Shown here: positions 13,112-22,865 of the stretch, piece by piece
Position numbering within the stretch: the stretch's first letter is position 1
Layout: each line of letters begins with the position of its first letter
DNA from: Platycnemis pennipes
Lineage: Eukaryota > Arthropoda > Insecta > Odonata > Platycnemididae
NCBI GenBank assembly: GCA_933228895.1
Contig: OW121846.1
Coordinates: forward strand, 149,900,746-149,964,745
Length of the DNA stretch: 64,000 nt
Direction of reading: 5' to 3'
Translations under genes and position numbers: made by a program
The notes under the pieces: model-generated
What the model was told of the DNA's origin: nothing
What the model saw: the letters and a program-made list of their open reading frames with translations, nothing else
The model's database searches: none

Positions 13112-13398
13112 CTGGAACATTCTGGATTTTGAAAACAGGAAGCCATGACTTGCTTATTCTCTGCCAAAGTTGTTGTTCTTTTTTTGAATCTCTATCCCCT
13201 CTCGAATGACGTGAGTTCAGAAGTGTTTGTCTCTGGGTAAGACCTTCATGCTGGAGATATCTATGGTGTGCCCATCAAAAGCATGTTCTGCGACTGCAGA
13301 ACATGCTACTGATGGGATGGGAAAGTTTTGGAGTCTAATGGCAGCTAGATGTTCCTTACACCTGGTTTTCATGATGCAGCCCGTCTCACCAATACATA
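13112..13398 (-). pseudogene. GIY-YIG endonuclease C-terminal part, copy 3 (true continuation)
   Basis: This copy directly abuts the full TIR transposon 13399-16241. Removing that transposon and one TA joins this segment to 16244-16274 and gives 'HKV-CIGETG' in one frame. That is the expected join of the two halves of the GIY-YIG core. The minus-strand product would be the C terminus of the Penelope-like polyprotein. Confidence 0.78.
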
Positions 13399-16241
13399 TA
13401 TGGGTCATTCCACCTCAATTCAACAAACGTTTGTCCCTTAGGTTCTCAGATTTTGATAAAAATTGGTGTATGGAAACAAAATCAACTCAAACTAAATAAT
13501 CTCAAACAGTTTTGTGAAAAAAAAGTTTTTTGAGTGAATTATGCATGTTTTAATTTTTTCGCATTTTTAGCAAAAAACCAAGCCTTAAATCATATTATCA
13601 CCTATATCTCCGCTTGTAATTGTCATACAGCAATGGTTAATAGCTCTTTTTAAAGCTAAATCTTTATTGAATGCAAATATATCAATAAAAAATTATTTTC
13701 TTCTAAACCGTATTGTTATTAATTACTAATGTTTAAAAAATTGTTAATAAACTTTTCTCAAATACTCCATCTCAGAATCGGCCGAAACTTTTTTTCCGTA
13801 ATTTAAACATACCCAGATAACTATTCCAAAAATAAAATTTAGTGGCAATTCATAAATGCATTTTTTATAAATACTTAAACATTTACAATTTTCTCTCTCG
13901 CGGCCCGTCGGCTCCCCCATTTGGAATACATGCAGCAGACACGCGATGCAAGCCTAAAAATTCCCTAATTGCTCAAGGTCGTGGCTATATAAGATAAAAA
14001 TATATTATAAGCTATAAATGTTAACAACAATTGTTATTTGTTCTGTTGAATGGATGTTTGCAGATAAATTTACCGTTGAGCCCCACTTAAGTTTCCAGGC
14101 GGATTAACTTTTATTTGAGCTAAAAATCTGTGAAAATTAAAATGAAATACCATTTTCAGAATGTTCAAGTATAATTCATTGATGAAATGTAATGAAAATA
14201 AATTATAATTATGGAATTTTCGCATCATTTGTTCTAGCAGAAAAATTTCTTCGTTTTTGCTATCACTCTTTTTATCTCTATAGATAAATTTACTGCAATC
14301 TCTGATTTCAGTGTCCAAATAATTTTTATCCATGCAAAAAAATTTAATTTTCAATTCGAGTCGAGAGCCTGCCGCTGTGGCTTTTTGTGCATTGAGACGT
14401 ATTCAACAAACGTTGCTCTCTCTAAAAAGAAATATTTTATGGTACCTACGGATTAGGGCAAGAGGGTAAAAACCTCTCCACTTCCTTTCAGAACCCTATT
14501 TTTATGACCCCGTTGGTGGCCAATTCTGCCCATTGCGCTATTCGCCTAAAAGCTTGAAGGAAGACCATCTAGCTGCACATGTTTTTGTTGACAGCCGTAT
14601 TTATTCACCGAAGAAGTCTCAGTTTGTTTTGGTCTGTCACCGCGTGTCTATCTCCTTATTGAAGAGCTGTCTGCCTTCTCTTTTCTCTCGTACATAGCTT
14701 TTTAAACTAATGTCATAATTGTATCAAAATTTGCTCTATCGGCGCAGTGAGAGGAGGAAAGTGTTCACGAGACAGTGTCTTTAAATGTATCGAAGAGATC
14801 TGCAGCTCATCGAGGATAGAAGTGGTGTCAAAGTGGAAACCGTGTGCGTTAACAATGAAAAATCATTTCTGGCTACTTTTCAAAGCGTCAAAACAGTGTT
14901 GAAATTCACTGAAACTACATTGCATTATCCGTAGTGCTAATTTATATACAATTACTGCCAAATATTACAAATCGAAAATTTTCAGCACTAGAGCGATGTG
15001 TTTGGTCGAGGGCAGAAAATTGTGTCGTCAGTGCAGAGTGTTTCTGAATAAGGGAGTCGCGAAAGGTGACAAACCAAGGTATCCCATTGGTCATCAAGAA
15101 GACGTTCCTGAGCAGCTTGTGGCTGCAGAAGCAGTACTGTCACAGCCGGGACCTTCTGGTTTGCAATTTGCCTCATGTATCCCTACCTACAAACAACTCC
15201 AGCGATGACAGTGACTCACAAGGAGATAGCGATGGTGCACCTTATTCACCTCGTCAATCTGAACTGGAAACAATCAACCTGAGTTTATCCGAGATCGGTA
15301 CATCACCAGTAAATAGAAAAAATTGAGAAGTAAAAAATAGTCTAAAGAAAAAATTCATAAAATTACTTCCGTTTATCGAAGAGCAATCGGGAAAGTATGG
15401 GGAAAAGCAAAAACTTCCTTCGGCCCATTAGAGTTAGTAGGGTGTAAAATGCTAAGTCAACTCAAGGAAAAATTTGCTGAAGCTAATTCCTACAGTGAAA
15501 CAATTTTAGTCCTGTCTACACTGCCTAAAAGCTGGAGTGTGGCAAAATTTCAAGAGAAATTTGGATCAACTCAATATTTAGCTCGAAAAGTGAAAGAACA
15601 AATAACAATTGTTGTTAACATTTATAGCTTATAATATATTTTTATCTCATATAGCCACGACCTTGAGCAATTAGGGAATTTTTAGGCTTGCATCGCGTGT
15701 CTGGTGCATGTATTCCAAATGGGGGAGCCGACGGGTCGCGAGTGAGAAAATTGTAAATGTTTAAGTATTTATAAAAAATGCATTTATGAATTGCCACTAA
15801 ATTTTATTTTTGGAATAGTTAGCTGGGTATGTTTTAATTACGGAAAAAAAGTTTCGGCCGATTCTGAGATGGAGTATTTGAGAAAAGTTTATTAACAATT
15901 TTTTAAACATTAGTAATTAATAACAATACGGTTTAGAATAAAATAATTTTTTATTGATATATTTGCATCCAATAAGGATTTAGCTTTAAAAAGAGCTATT
16001 AATCATTGGTGTATGACAATTACAAGCGGAGATATAAGTGATAATATGATTTAAGGCTCGGTTTTTTGCTAAAAATGCGAAAAAATTAAAACATGCATAA
16101 TTCACTCAAAAAAAAATTTTTTTCACAAAACTGTTTGAGAATATTCAGTTTGAGTTGATTTTGTTCCCATCCACCAATTTTTATCAAAACCTGAAACCCT
16201 AAGGGACAAACGTTTGTTGAATTGAGGTGAAATGACCCATA
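13399..16241. mobile_element. TIR DNA transposon with ~640-bp arms, ends TATGGGTCA, TA target duplication
   Basis: The arms at 13399-14043 and about 15599-16241 are inverted copies of each other. Termini read TATGGGTCATT...AATGACCCATA, with TA on each side (13397-13398 and 16242-16243). Excising the element plus one TA restores the Penelope frame, which proves the boundaries. The TA duplication suggests Tc1/mariner-like or related integration, but no transposase is present. The middle (14044-15600) carries a decayed ORF described separately. It gave rise to the partial copies inside the 1286-bp units and is related to the solo arm at 6504-6897. Confidence 0.85.
14996..15634 (+). pseudogene. 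Decayed ORF inside the TIR transposon
   Basis: Three segments read in changing frames. The first is a Cys-containing N-terminal stretch (14996-15060, KLCRQCRVF). The second is a Ser/Asp-rich acidic stretch around 15189-15240 followed by 'LSLSEIGTSPV' (about 15275-15315). The third is 'MLSQLKEKFAEA...LSTLPKSWSVAKFQEKFG' to a stop at 15634. The last part matches, from memory, a protein family common in arthropod and cnidarian transposons (QLKEKF...LP.SWS...FG.S.Y..RK), whose function I do not know. At least one frameshift near 15315 breaks it, and the end runs into the TIR arm. A minus-strand copy of the last part sits in each 1286-bp unit (11433-11618, 12719-12904). Confidence 0.5.
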
Positions 16242-16243
16242 TA

Positions 16244-16280
16244 CTTTGTGACAAGTATGGCATTTAATTTCACAGACACC
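16244..16280 (-). pseudogene. First half of the Penelope GIY-YIG core
   Basis: The minus strand reads G-V-C-E-I-K-C-H-T-C-H-K-V, the 'GIY' side of the nuclease with its Cys/His pairs. It is bounded by two insertions: the 899-bp element 16281-17179 upstream and the TIR transposon 13399-16241 downstream. Both insertions split the domain within 40 bp of each other. Confidence 0.75.
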
Positions 16281-17179
16281 CTCCCCAGTAAACACAGAAA
16301 GCTGCTGCAGTACTTCACTAGGATGTCAGCACTGAGAGTGAAGCACATGTCAACTGAAGCATGACAGCAGCATCTCAGCAGCACTCTCATAGGGCTAATT
16401 ATAGAGAAACGCATTCATTGCGCATTCATGTTCGAAATGCTGAAGCCGCCAGTTGTGGTTGCGCTGCCACAGCACTGCAGGTAGTCTTTTGAAGAAGGCT
16501 CATCGTGCTCGTGGCACCACGTAGTGACGAAAAAAATTGTTGAAGGCTGACAAATTGCAGAATCAGCCATATTGCTCGTGAGCTGTGTTCAGGGAGTGTG
16601 TAAATAGTATCCCTGGTTGTGTTGTATGTGCTCAGAAGATTCAAAAAGTGAAGTGGAAGACAATAACTGTTTCGCAACTTGGTGAATTCTTAGTTAGCCA
16701 GCTACCCTGAAGCCTGCAAGTAAATGTTACAAAAACATTTTGCCGGTATTTATTTAATGTTTATTTCAGTAGACAACGTAGCTATACTTGTTATTGGAAT
16801 CCAAGACTATCCAAGATATTATTTGTATATTTTTGTATTTTAATGCTCATTTACAAAACTACGTTCATCATTACTATTGAGCAATAAAGTCATTTATTGC
16901 AACCCTGTGTCCTCAATTCAGATCCCTGTTTATAAACTAAAAATTACATGCTGCAGTCCCTGGCTTGCATTGTGAATCGCTGTGGACACGTAATTGAAAC
17001 GCTTCTGTGGAGCGGCGAGGGTGTTGGTACAGCGCTGTGGAAGAACTTCAATAGCACTGCTGCAGTACCTCTTTAGCGCTGCTGACATGGGAATATCGGA
17101 AATTTGACGGTGTCAGGCATGCTGCAGTGCTGCGACTTTGTACTGCTGCTGCACATCAGCAGCATTCTGTGTTTACAGG
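16281..17179. mobile_element. 899-bp element with GTAAACACAGAA inverted ends, GACACC duplication
   Basis: The ends read ...CAGTAAACACAGAAAGCTGCTG on the left and, in reverse complement, CTGTAAACACAGAATGCTGCTG on the right. GACACC flanks it at 16275-16280 and 17180-17185. Removing the insert and one GACACC rejoins the Penelope reading 'PIYG|VCEIK' in frame. The interior is full of CTGC/GCAG words ('gctgctgcagtac') and has no credible ORF, so it appears to be a non-autonomous element. The superfamily is unresolved. Confidence 0.7.
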
Positions 17180-17185
17180 GACACC

Positions 17186-18253
17186 ATAAATTGGAAACAG
17201 ATCGGTTCCCAATTTTTTGCATCCTTTAACGCTGTAATACAGTATTCCAGAGTTGGCTTTTGGGCTTAACGATAGTGTTTAAATTGTATTTGGGCAAAAT
17301 TCTTGCAATCCCATCCATCACCCCTCAGATGTATGGCAGGAAAGCCTTTTTTGCTGGTTCGATTTCTTCCAGCGGCGACTTCATCCTCTGTTTTCCTTCT
17401 TTTCCTCTGATGGCCCTGTCTACTCTGAAACATTTGTCAAGTAAAATCTTTCTCAATGTTTTGAGTTCACTCAATCGGTGCTCGTTATTGCTTAAAATCA
17501 AAGAATGGTGGACCATAGTCTTCAGCACGCCATTTATTTGTCCCAGGTGATGGCGCGAGCTGGCATGGATGTACGTATTCGTGTTTGTGGGTTTCCAGTA
17601 AACCCTCTCAATGATCCTCCCTCATGAGCACATATAAGAAAGCAAGCTTCCCATTTACTTCGACCACTCTCGTGAATTTTATGTTGTGTCCCTGGTTTAT
17701 ATGATCGAAGAACTGATCTAATTTCTCCCTGCCGTGAGTCCAGACCACAAATGTGTCATCCACGTAGCATAACCAGAGTGAAGGTAGGTTTGTGAGTAGC
17801 AATGTTTAAGGCTGTGGACTCATAGTGTTCCATGTAGAGGTTGGCTATTCCAGGTGAAATAGGAGAACCCATTGGTACACCTTCTGTCTGTTCGTAAAAG
17901 GTGCCGTGACATTTGAAATAAGTGGCTGTAAGACTAACTCTTGCGAGGTCTGCTGTCCTGTCATTAAAATTGTCTCTTATGACATCGATCACTTCTTTGG
18001 TGGGCATCTTTGAGAAGAGCAGCACCACGTGAAAACTTACTAAAAGATGCTCCGGCTACAGTATTAAATTTCGGATGCCATTGAGGAAGTCTTGAGAATT
18101 CTTCACGTATGAATCAGCGCATTCCATTTTGGGCTGAATCATTCCTGCAATGTATCTGGCCAGTTCATATGTTGGAGAATCTATGGTGCTAACAATCAGT
18201 TGAAGTGCATCTTTCAACACACTGCAGTCGCCGAACATGCCACTGATGGGCAC
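17186..18253 (-). pseudogene. Penelope-like element reverse transcriptase, 5'-truncated and frameshifted
   Basis: Minus-strand segments, in order, are: 18056-18253 (LIVSTIDSPTYELARYIAG and 'YVKNSQDFL'), 17756-18028 (KMPTKEVIDVI, then GVPMGSPISPGIANLYMEHYE), 17608-17802 (CYVDDTFVVW, motif C with YVDD, then HNIKFTRVVE) and 17325-17528 (LPYI), running on to the insertion at 17180. These are the canonical RT blocks of Penelope-like retroelements. At least three frameshifts and stops separate them, so the copy is dead. The N terminus is missing: the frame starts at the inversion junction near 18224. The GIY-YIG domain follows downstream at 16244-16280 and 13112-13398. Confidence 0.85.
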
Positions 18254-18620
18254 ACCATTGATATCTCCAGTGTGAAGGTCTTATCCAAAGACAAACGCTT
18301 CTGAACTCATGTCATTCGAGAGGGGATAGAGATTCAAAAAAGGACAACAATTTTAACAAGGAGCAAGGGCTGAGAATAAACAAATCGTGGCTTCCTATTT
18401 TCAAAATCCAGAATAGAATGTTCGAGAGAAATAACCCCACCCCCTCCCACCCTTCACCCCTAAACCTACCCTAACCAACTACCACCTACCCAAACGCACA
18501 TAAATACCTGCGAAATTCACAGACACACCATTCCACCCTGAAGAGGACTCCAGCAACAGAGCGGAAATGTAGGTGGACAACCAGGGCATCGCGAAGCAAC
18601 GCAAAAAAACCACCTTGATT
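18224..18620 (+). mobile_element. Inverted Penelope 3' end (head-to-head copy)
   Basis: The plus strand reads AVAEHATDGHTIDISS to a stop at 18304, then a 3' region matching the reverse complement of 10452-10640 ('gtcattcgagaggggatag', 'ccaccccctcccaccctt', 'tggacaacca'). The same element end therefore occurs in both orientations flanking the RT, as known for the rearranged terminal repeats of Penelope elements. The switch falls at the palindromic word 'gcagtcg-cgaacatgc'. Confidence 0.75.
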
Positions 18621-19457
18621 GTAAATTATCTATGCAGTTTCTTCATTTAAAAACCATCAGCATTCTTTTTACTACGTATGTTGCTAAGATAGCCCATAGT
18701 TGCACAAAATTCACGCCATGCTTCTCAGTAGCAGAGGACTCTATACGAGCAGGACGTCCTGGAGCCTATTTAACCACTATTAAAACCATGTTTAACGGTG
18801 GAGACTTTTCAAACTTTGACAGTTTTCATAGGCAATTACTGATACATATTCACTAGAACTGATGGTCTCTGAAATACAATGGTAAGTTCAGGAGACGAAT
18901 ATCTAAATAATAAAAATAATTCAGGAGACGAACAACGTAAACTACATACACCTGTTATATCAGCAACAAGGCAGCGTACCCTGCCATCTCTGAGCCTCAT
19001 CAAATGAACTTAAAATTGACACTGAATTCTCTTCTAAACTGGGATTACTCAATCCTAATTATTTTCATAAAATTAATACATTTATGGTGGGGCATGAATC
19101 GCTATTATTGAATTGTTTTCTTTGATGAAAGAAACTCTCCTACTGACTTCTAAAAAATTACCAGAAAATGGAGCCACTTGACAGAGAGTAAGTGGGACCA
19201 GCTGAGAGCCACCACTTACCATCAGCTAAATGGAGAAGATTCTACATTGATTCACATAATAAATAACAAACTGAATGCCTATCAAGAATGCAAAGATCAG
19301 ATTAATCAAGTGTAGCTTATTTATCTGTGGCATACAATTTTTCAAGCAATCAGTTCCACTGCTGGAGTAAAAACTTGAATCACCACCATTTTATTAAGTA
19401 AAAAGAACAAATTAAGGAGGAAATACAAATAATACTGTTAAATTCAGCTCAACGTAC
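18621..19457. other. No supported gene
   Basis: AT-rich sequence with only short chance ORFs. If the exon at 19458-19585 is real, this would be intron downstream of it on the minus strand. No paired exon is evident. Confidence 0.35.
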
Positions 19458-19585
19458 CGTGAATTTGATGCCATAATCTTCTGGAATGGCTCACTTTCAA
19501 AATCATCCATTATGAAAACTGTTTCCAAGTCTGCATCAAAATATTCACTTCCATCCGATGACTGAACGACAGGTACACTCAATGA
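19458..19585 (-). CDS. Candidate internal exon of an unrecognised host gene
   Basis: On the minus strand a pyrimidine-rich acceptor (ctttattttcgtgtag) precedes a 128-bp segment, and a strong donor (CACG|GTACGT) follows. One frame is fully open across all 42 codons. It reads as an acidic, ordinary globular-looking peptide: 'SSDGSEYFDADLETVF' then 'DDFESEPFQKI'. There is no transposon signature. I do not recognise the protein. This is the best evidence in the window for non-transposon coding sequence. A second weak candidate on the same strand lies at about 20352-20434. Confidence 0.5.
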
Positions 19586-19884
19586 CTACACGAAAATAAA
19601 GCAGAATATATTAATGCATGCCAGAAATGTTTTATGTTAGCTACAGATCATAGAAATGCTTGTCCACATAACAGTGAAAAAGAACAACCTACTGCAGCAT
19701 TCAACCCATAGGTCAGTCAAGTTGCTAAATGTAGAGGTTAGCAAGTATTAAGCCTAAAATGCACACACCAAGGTGGGGAGGGTTCCTATCCATGCATCAC
19801 CTGTTGTTCCCCTGAAAGATATGTACCTAGAGAATGACACAGCTCACATTTAGCTGGGCAAGACTGGAAGATTCAACAAGACAG

Positions 19885-19945
19885 CCTTCTGGACTTGAAC
19901 CCAGAACCTCAGATCAGTACCTCTACTACTGGGCAGCCATACTGT
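19885..19945 (-). repeat. tRNA-derived SINE head
   Basis: On the minus strand, an A-box-like 'tggctgcccagtagtagagg' is followed by 'ttctgggttcaagtcc', a close match to the B-box GGTTCRANTCC. Spacing is slightly shorter than in a tRNA. Flanking sequence (about 19770-19885) may be the SINE body. It lies in what would be intron upstream of the exon at 19458-19585. Confidence 0.5.
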
Positions 19946-20351
19946 TAAAAATGAGGAAATATACTAAGGACAGTGGCTAGCATTTAATCTTACTAGGGGT
20001 TCTGTAATGTGGGGTGACTTCAGCCATACCCTCACAACTCCAAAAATCAAAACCTTTTAATGCAATATTTTAAGCTTTATGAGGTGAAATTTTGTTTGCT
20101 TGCCCTCATCACTGCATTGTTAGGGCGTATCACCAGGAGAACTGTCTTCCCTCTCGCAATGCTTACCAACTGAGATTCATGAATTCTTGCAAACTTCTCA
20201 GCAATAGTTAAGTAAAAAAATGGTCTTAAATTTAATTACCTCCTTCATAACCAGAATTTTGAAAAAGTTGTGAGATTTAACATAAAATCTTAATAATATA
20301 GCTTACTATTAAAAAAATTTTTATCATAAGGGGTGACTTCAGCCATGCCTA

Positions 20352-20434
20352 GGATTCATCAGAAAGAATCAAATCAATCTTGAGTGAACTCATTTGCCTG
20401 AATTCTTCAAGATGCTTTGATGACGAATGCCCCT
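20352..20434 (-). other. Weak exon candidate
   Basis: A good acceptor (cattctttttttcag) on the minus strand is followed by 27 open codons (begins GHSSSKHLEEFRQM), then TAG. No GT donor follows, so it could be a last exon, a truncated exon or chance. A 17-bp word 'ggggtgacttcagccat' at 20330-20346 adjoins its end and also occurs at 20011-20027. Confidence 0.25.
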
Positions 20435-20439
20435 GAAAA

Positions 20440-22417
20440 AAAGAATGGTGGAAAAACACCTAAACCAGCAGAAAAAATATCAGTGCATGTGATGTTGGAG
20501 CAGACTCCAATAAAGGAAGATGTAATGTAGTGTCGATCATAAAAGACTGAAATAGATCTATGTAAATCTCAAGCTGCCACCCACTTCTAGGACAGGAGCA
20601 CCAATGCGAAGTGGATAGAGCCATGAGTGTAGCCAACTTTTAGAGTGGTTAGTGACAAATAAAGAGACTACGTTTGTGGGTTAAGCAATGCGGTGAAACC
20701 TCCCTATTACGAAATTTTACGAATACATCCTTATTACAAAGTCACAGCCGCAGTCCCGGGACATTCCCATACACAATGCATGCAGAAAAACCTCCCGCAA
20801 CGAACCTCCATACTTACCAAACCTCCGTAGAACAAAGTCCACACCTGGACCCAAACATCGAGGCGAACTCTATTTAACGAATTTTTGCTTAAAAATTACT
20901 TTTCTCTGCATTTAAAGGTTTTCATTACTGATATCGAAATAATATTCGGCGTTTCTGATGATTTTTCCGTCATAAATGAGAGAATTCTCTCAGTATTCCA
21001 GTGAAGGGCATGGACGAAATGTTATGTAGTGCGGCATTAGTAAAAAATACGCCACCTCAACTGCCAGGATTGACTTCATGCACACATGCATTAACTTAAA
21101 CAAAAGCACACCAAACACATAACAAGCTATTTTTGCTTTTCTTTCAAGAATACAAAGACAGTAATTGTAAATTATTTCATTCAAACCACGCCACGCCTCC
21201 TACCAGCAGACACGCAGTCGATACAACGTTGCCATGTTTACTGCATGAAAAGAAAGAAACATGACAACTAAGCAATGGCAGGACTTTTGGGCGGCTAGCA
21301 GAGATGACTGTTCCTTGAACTGCACCAATTACGTCCCCCCTCTCCTGCATCTCTCCCCACTACAGCCATATCCACCTGCATCTCACGCAACAAAACCTCA
21401 TACAGAAATATAATCCGACACTTTCTTTGAATGAAACATTGAGCTCAGTCGGAATCGCGAAAAATCATAGAGGCAACCGTCTTTTGATCAAGGAAGTGAA
21501 GCAGTATACTTCAAGCAATGAGATTTGCCACACCACCAAGATGGTGGACCACTGCGGCGGCTGTCAATCTAACGCCAGTTGAGCTGGCGCGTTTCTTCCT
21601 AATGGCACACAACATAACATTTCGATCATGCAACAGCTAATCTATCCTCACCCTTCCAAAAATGTAGTAACAACTGCCAGTCATATACAATAAATATATA
21701 TGCAAAGGGGATGCATTGCATGTCCGAGAATAAAATGCACAACTGAATGTTCAAAAACATGACGTGCCATATCCAATATGCTTAAGGGGCCGTGGTACAT
21801 AGCTGTTTTTCAGACCTATTTTTCAAGGAAGATTGCTCCAACAGGAAGTCAGATATCGGAATGCGGTTTTCAGTAATTAAAAAAGAAAGTATCAAACTAT
21901 TACTCTATAATCCTAGATTTTACGTAACAAGCCTTGTTATAAATATCTGTCTATGTAAAAATAGACCTTTTTGTTGCAAATATTGGGAGACAGAGGGGCT
22001 ATTTTTTTAACTTTCGTTATTATAGAGTACAAGATTCAAGCTTAGTCTGTTGGATCCTTGAAAATTATTGATTTTTATTAAAAGACACGCTGTTGAGATA
22101 TTCTGAAAGTAATTTATGTTTTTCGCCAACTCCAGCCCAGGGATACGCCTCGAGCATCGTGCAAATCACTAAACAGTTCACACATTCTCCGCCTACTGCG
22201 CTACTCAAAACGTGGCACGGTCCCTCTACCCTATATCCTAAAACGGTAACCTTGAGGTGTTGGAGCTTGGGGGAAGGGAAAGTGAAGGCGGGCGGGAAGC
22301 AGAGGCGATTGAGACGGAGTGTCTGATTTACTGACGGGTTGTTCTTGAGTCTCTGTTTAGGTTGTCGCTCTCGGGGTGTCTAGTAATAGTGAAACTGACT
22401 AATTGTCAAGTCTCGAA
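20440..22417. other. No supported gene; possible promoter-proximal region at its end
   Basis: No long or spliced ORF that I can defend. GC content rises from about 22130 to 22400, just before the ATG of the candidate exon at 22418, as might be seen around a transcription start. I cannot identify a TATA box or initiator with confidence. Confidence 0.3.
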
Positions 22418-22533
22418 ATGTCATCGGAAGCGTACCGATATCGGAAAATTAAAGTAGGCAGTCGCTTGACATTTTCGATGGCGAGGAAAAAAAGAAAGGG
22501 TGAATTTTTGGCCAAGCGGAGGGAAGAAAAAAG
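22418..22533 (+). CDS. Candidate first coding exon, basic peptide
   Basis: An open frame from ATG 22418 gives a Lys/Arg-rich N terminus (MSSEAYRYRK..., then RKKRKGEFLAKRREEKR). It ends at a consensus donor AAG|GTAAAT at 22533, and the frame would hit TAA straight after, as expected for a true exon end. The next open segment on the same strand is 22600-22850. It could be the start of a host gene or of a large DNA-transposon protein. I do not recognise it with certainty. Confidence 0.35.
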
Positions 22534-22599
22534 GTAAATATTGTCATTTTTTGTGAAAACACTATCTTAATGTAGTGATATATTCATGTGTAAGTATGC

Positions 22600-22850
22600 A
22601 AATTTCTATTATCCGAAAAAGGTGTCTCAAAATAATGGGAACAGAGTCGCACGTAGGAGGAACTTCTTGCGCTATTGAAGAAATCCCGTCCAATATTGAC
22701 GATTCAGTAGCTGATGAAACTTGGCATGATTCATTTGGCGATATGGCAATTGCCGAAGAAGGGAAAAACGAAGGCATATCCGGTGGAGTAACGGGAAGAA
22801 GAATTATCGACTTAAAATATTCGACAAATCGGTTTCCAATTTACTGAAAA
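22600..22850 (+). pseudogene. Candidate second exon, cut by a LINE
   Basis: An open acidic segment contains SHVGGTSCAIEEIP and 'DETWHDSFGDMAIAEE', ending in 'GRRIIDL'. After that a one-base frame change gives 'KIFDKSVSNLLKRF'. The GRRI(I/V)D motif is, from memory, typical of uncharacterised transposon-associated proteins in arthropods. The reading stops at about 22860, where the minus-strand LINE begins. It is plausibly a gene or element disrupted by that insertion. Confidence 0.35.
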
Positions 22851-22865
22851 GGTTTAACCTAAATT

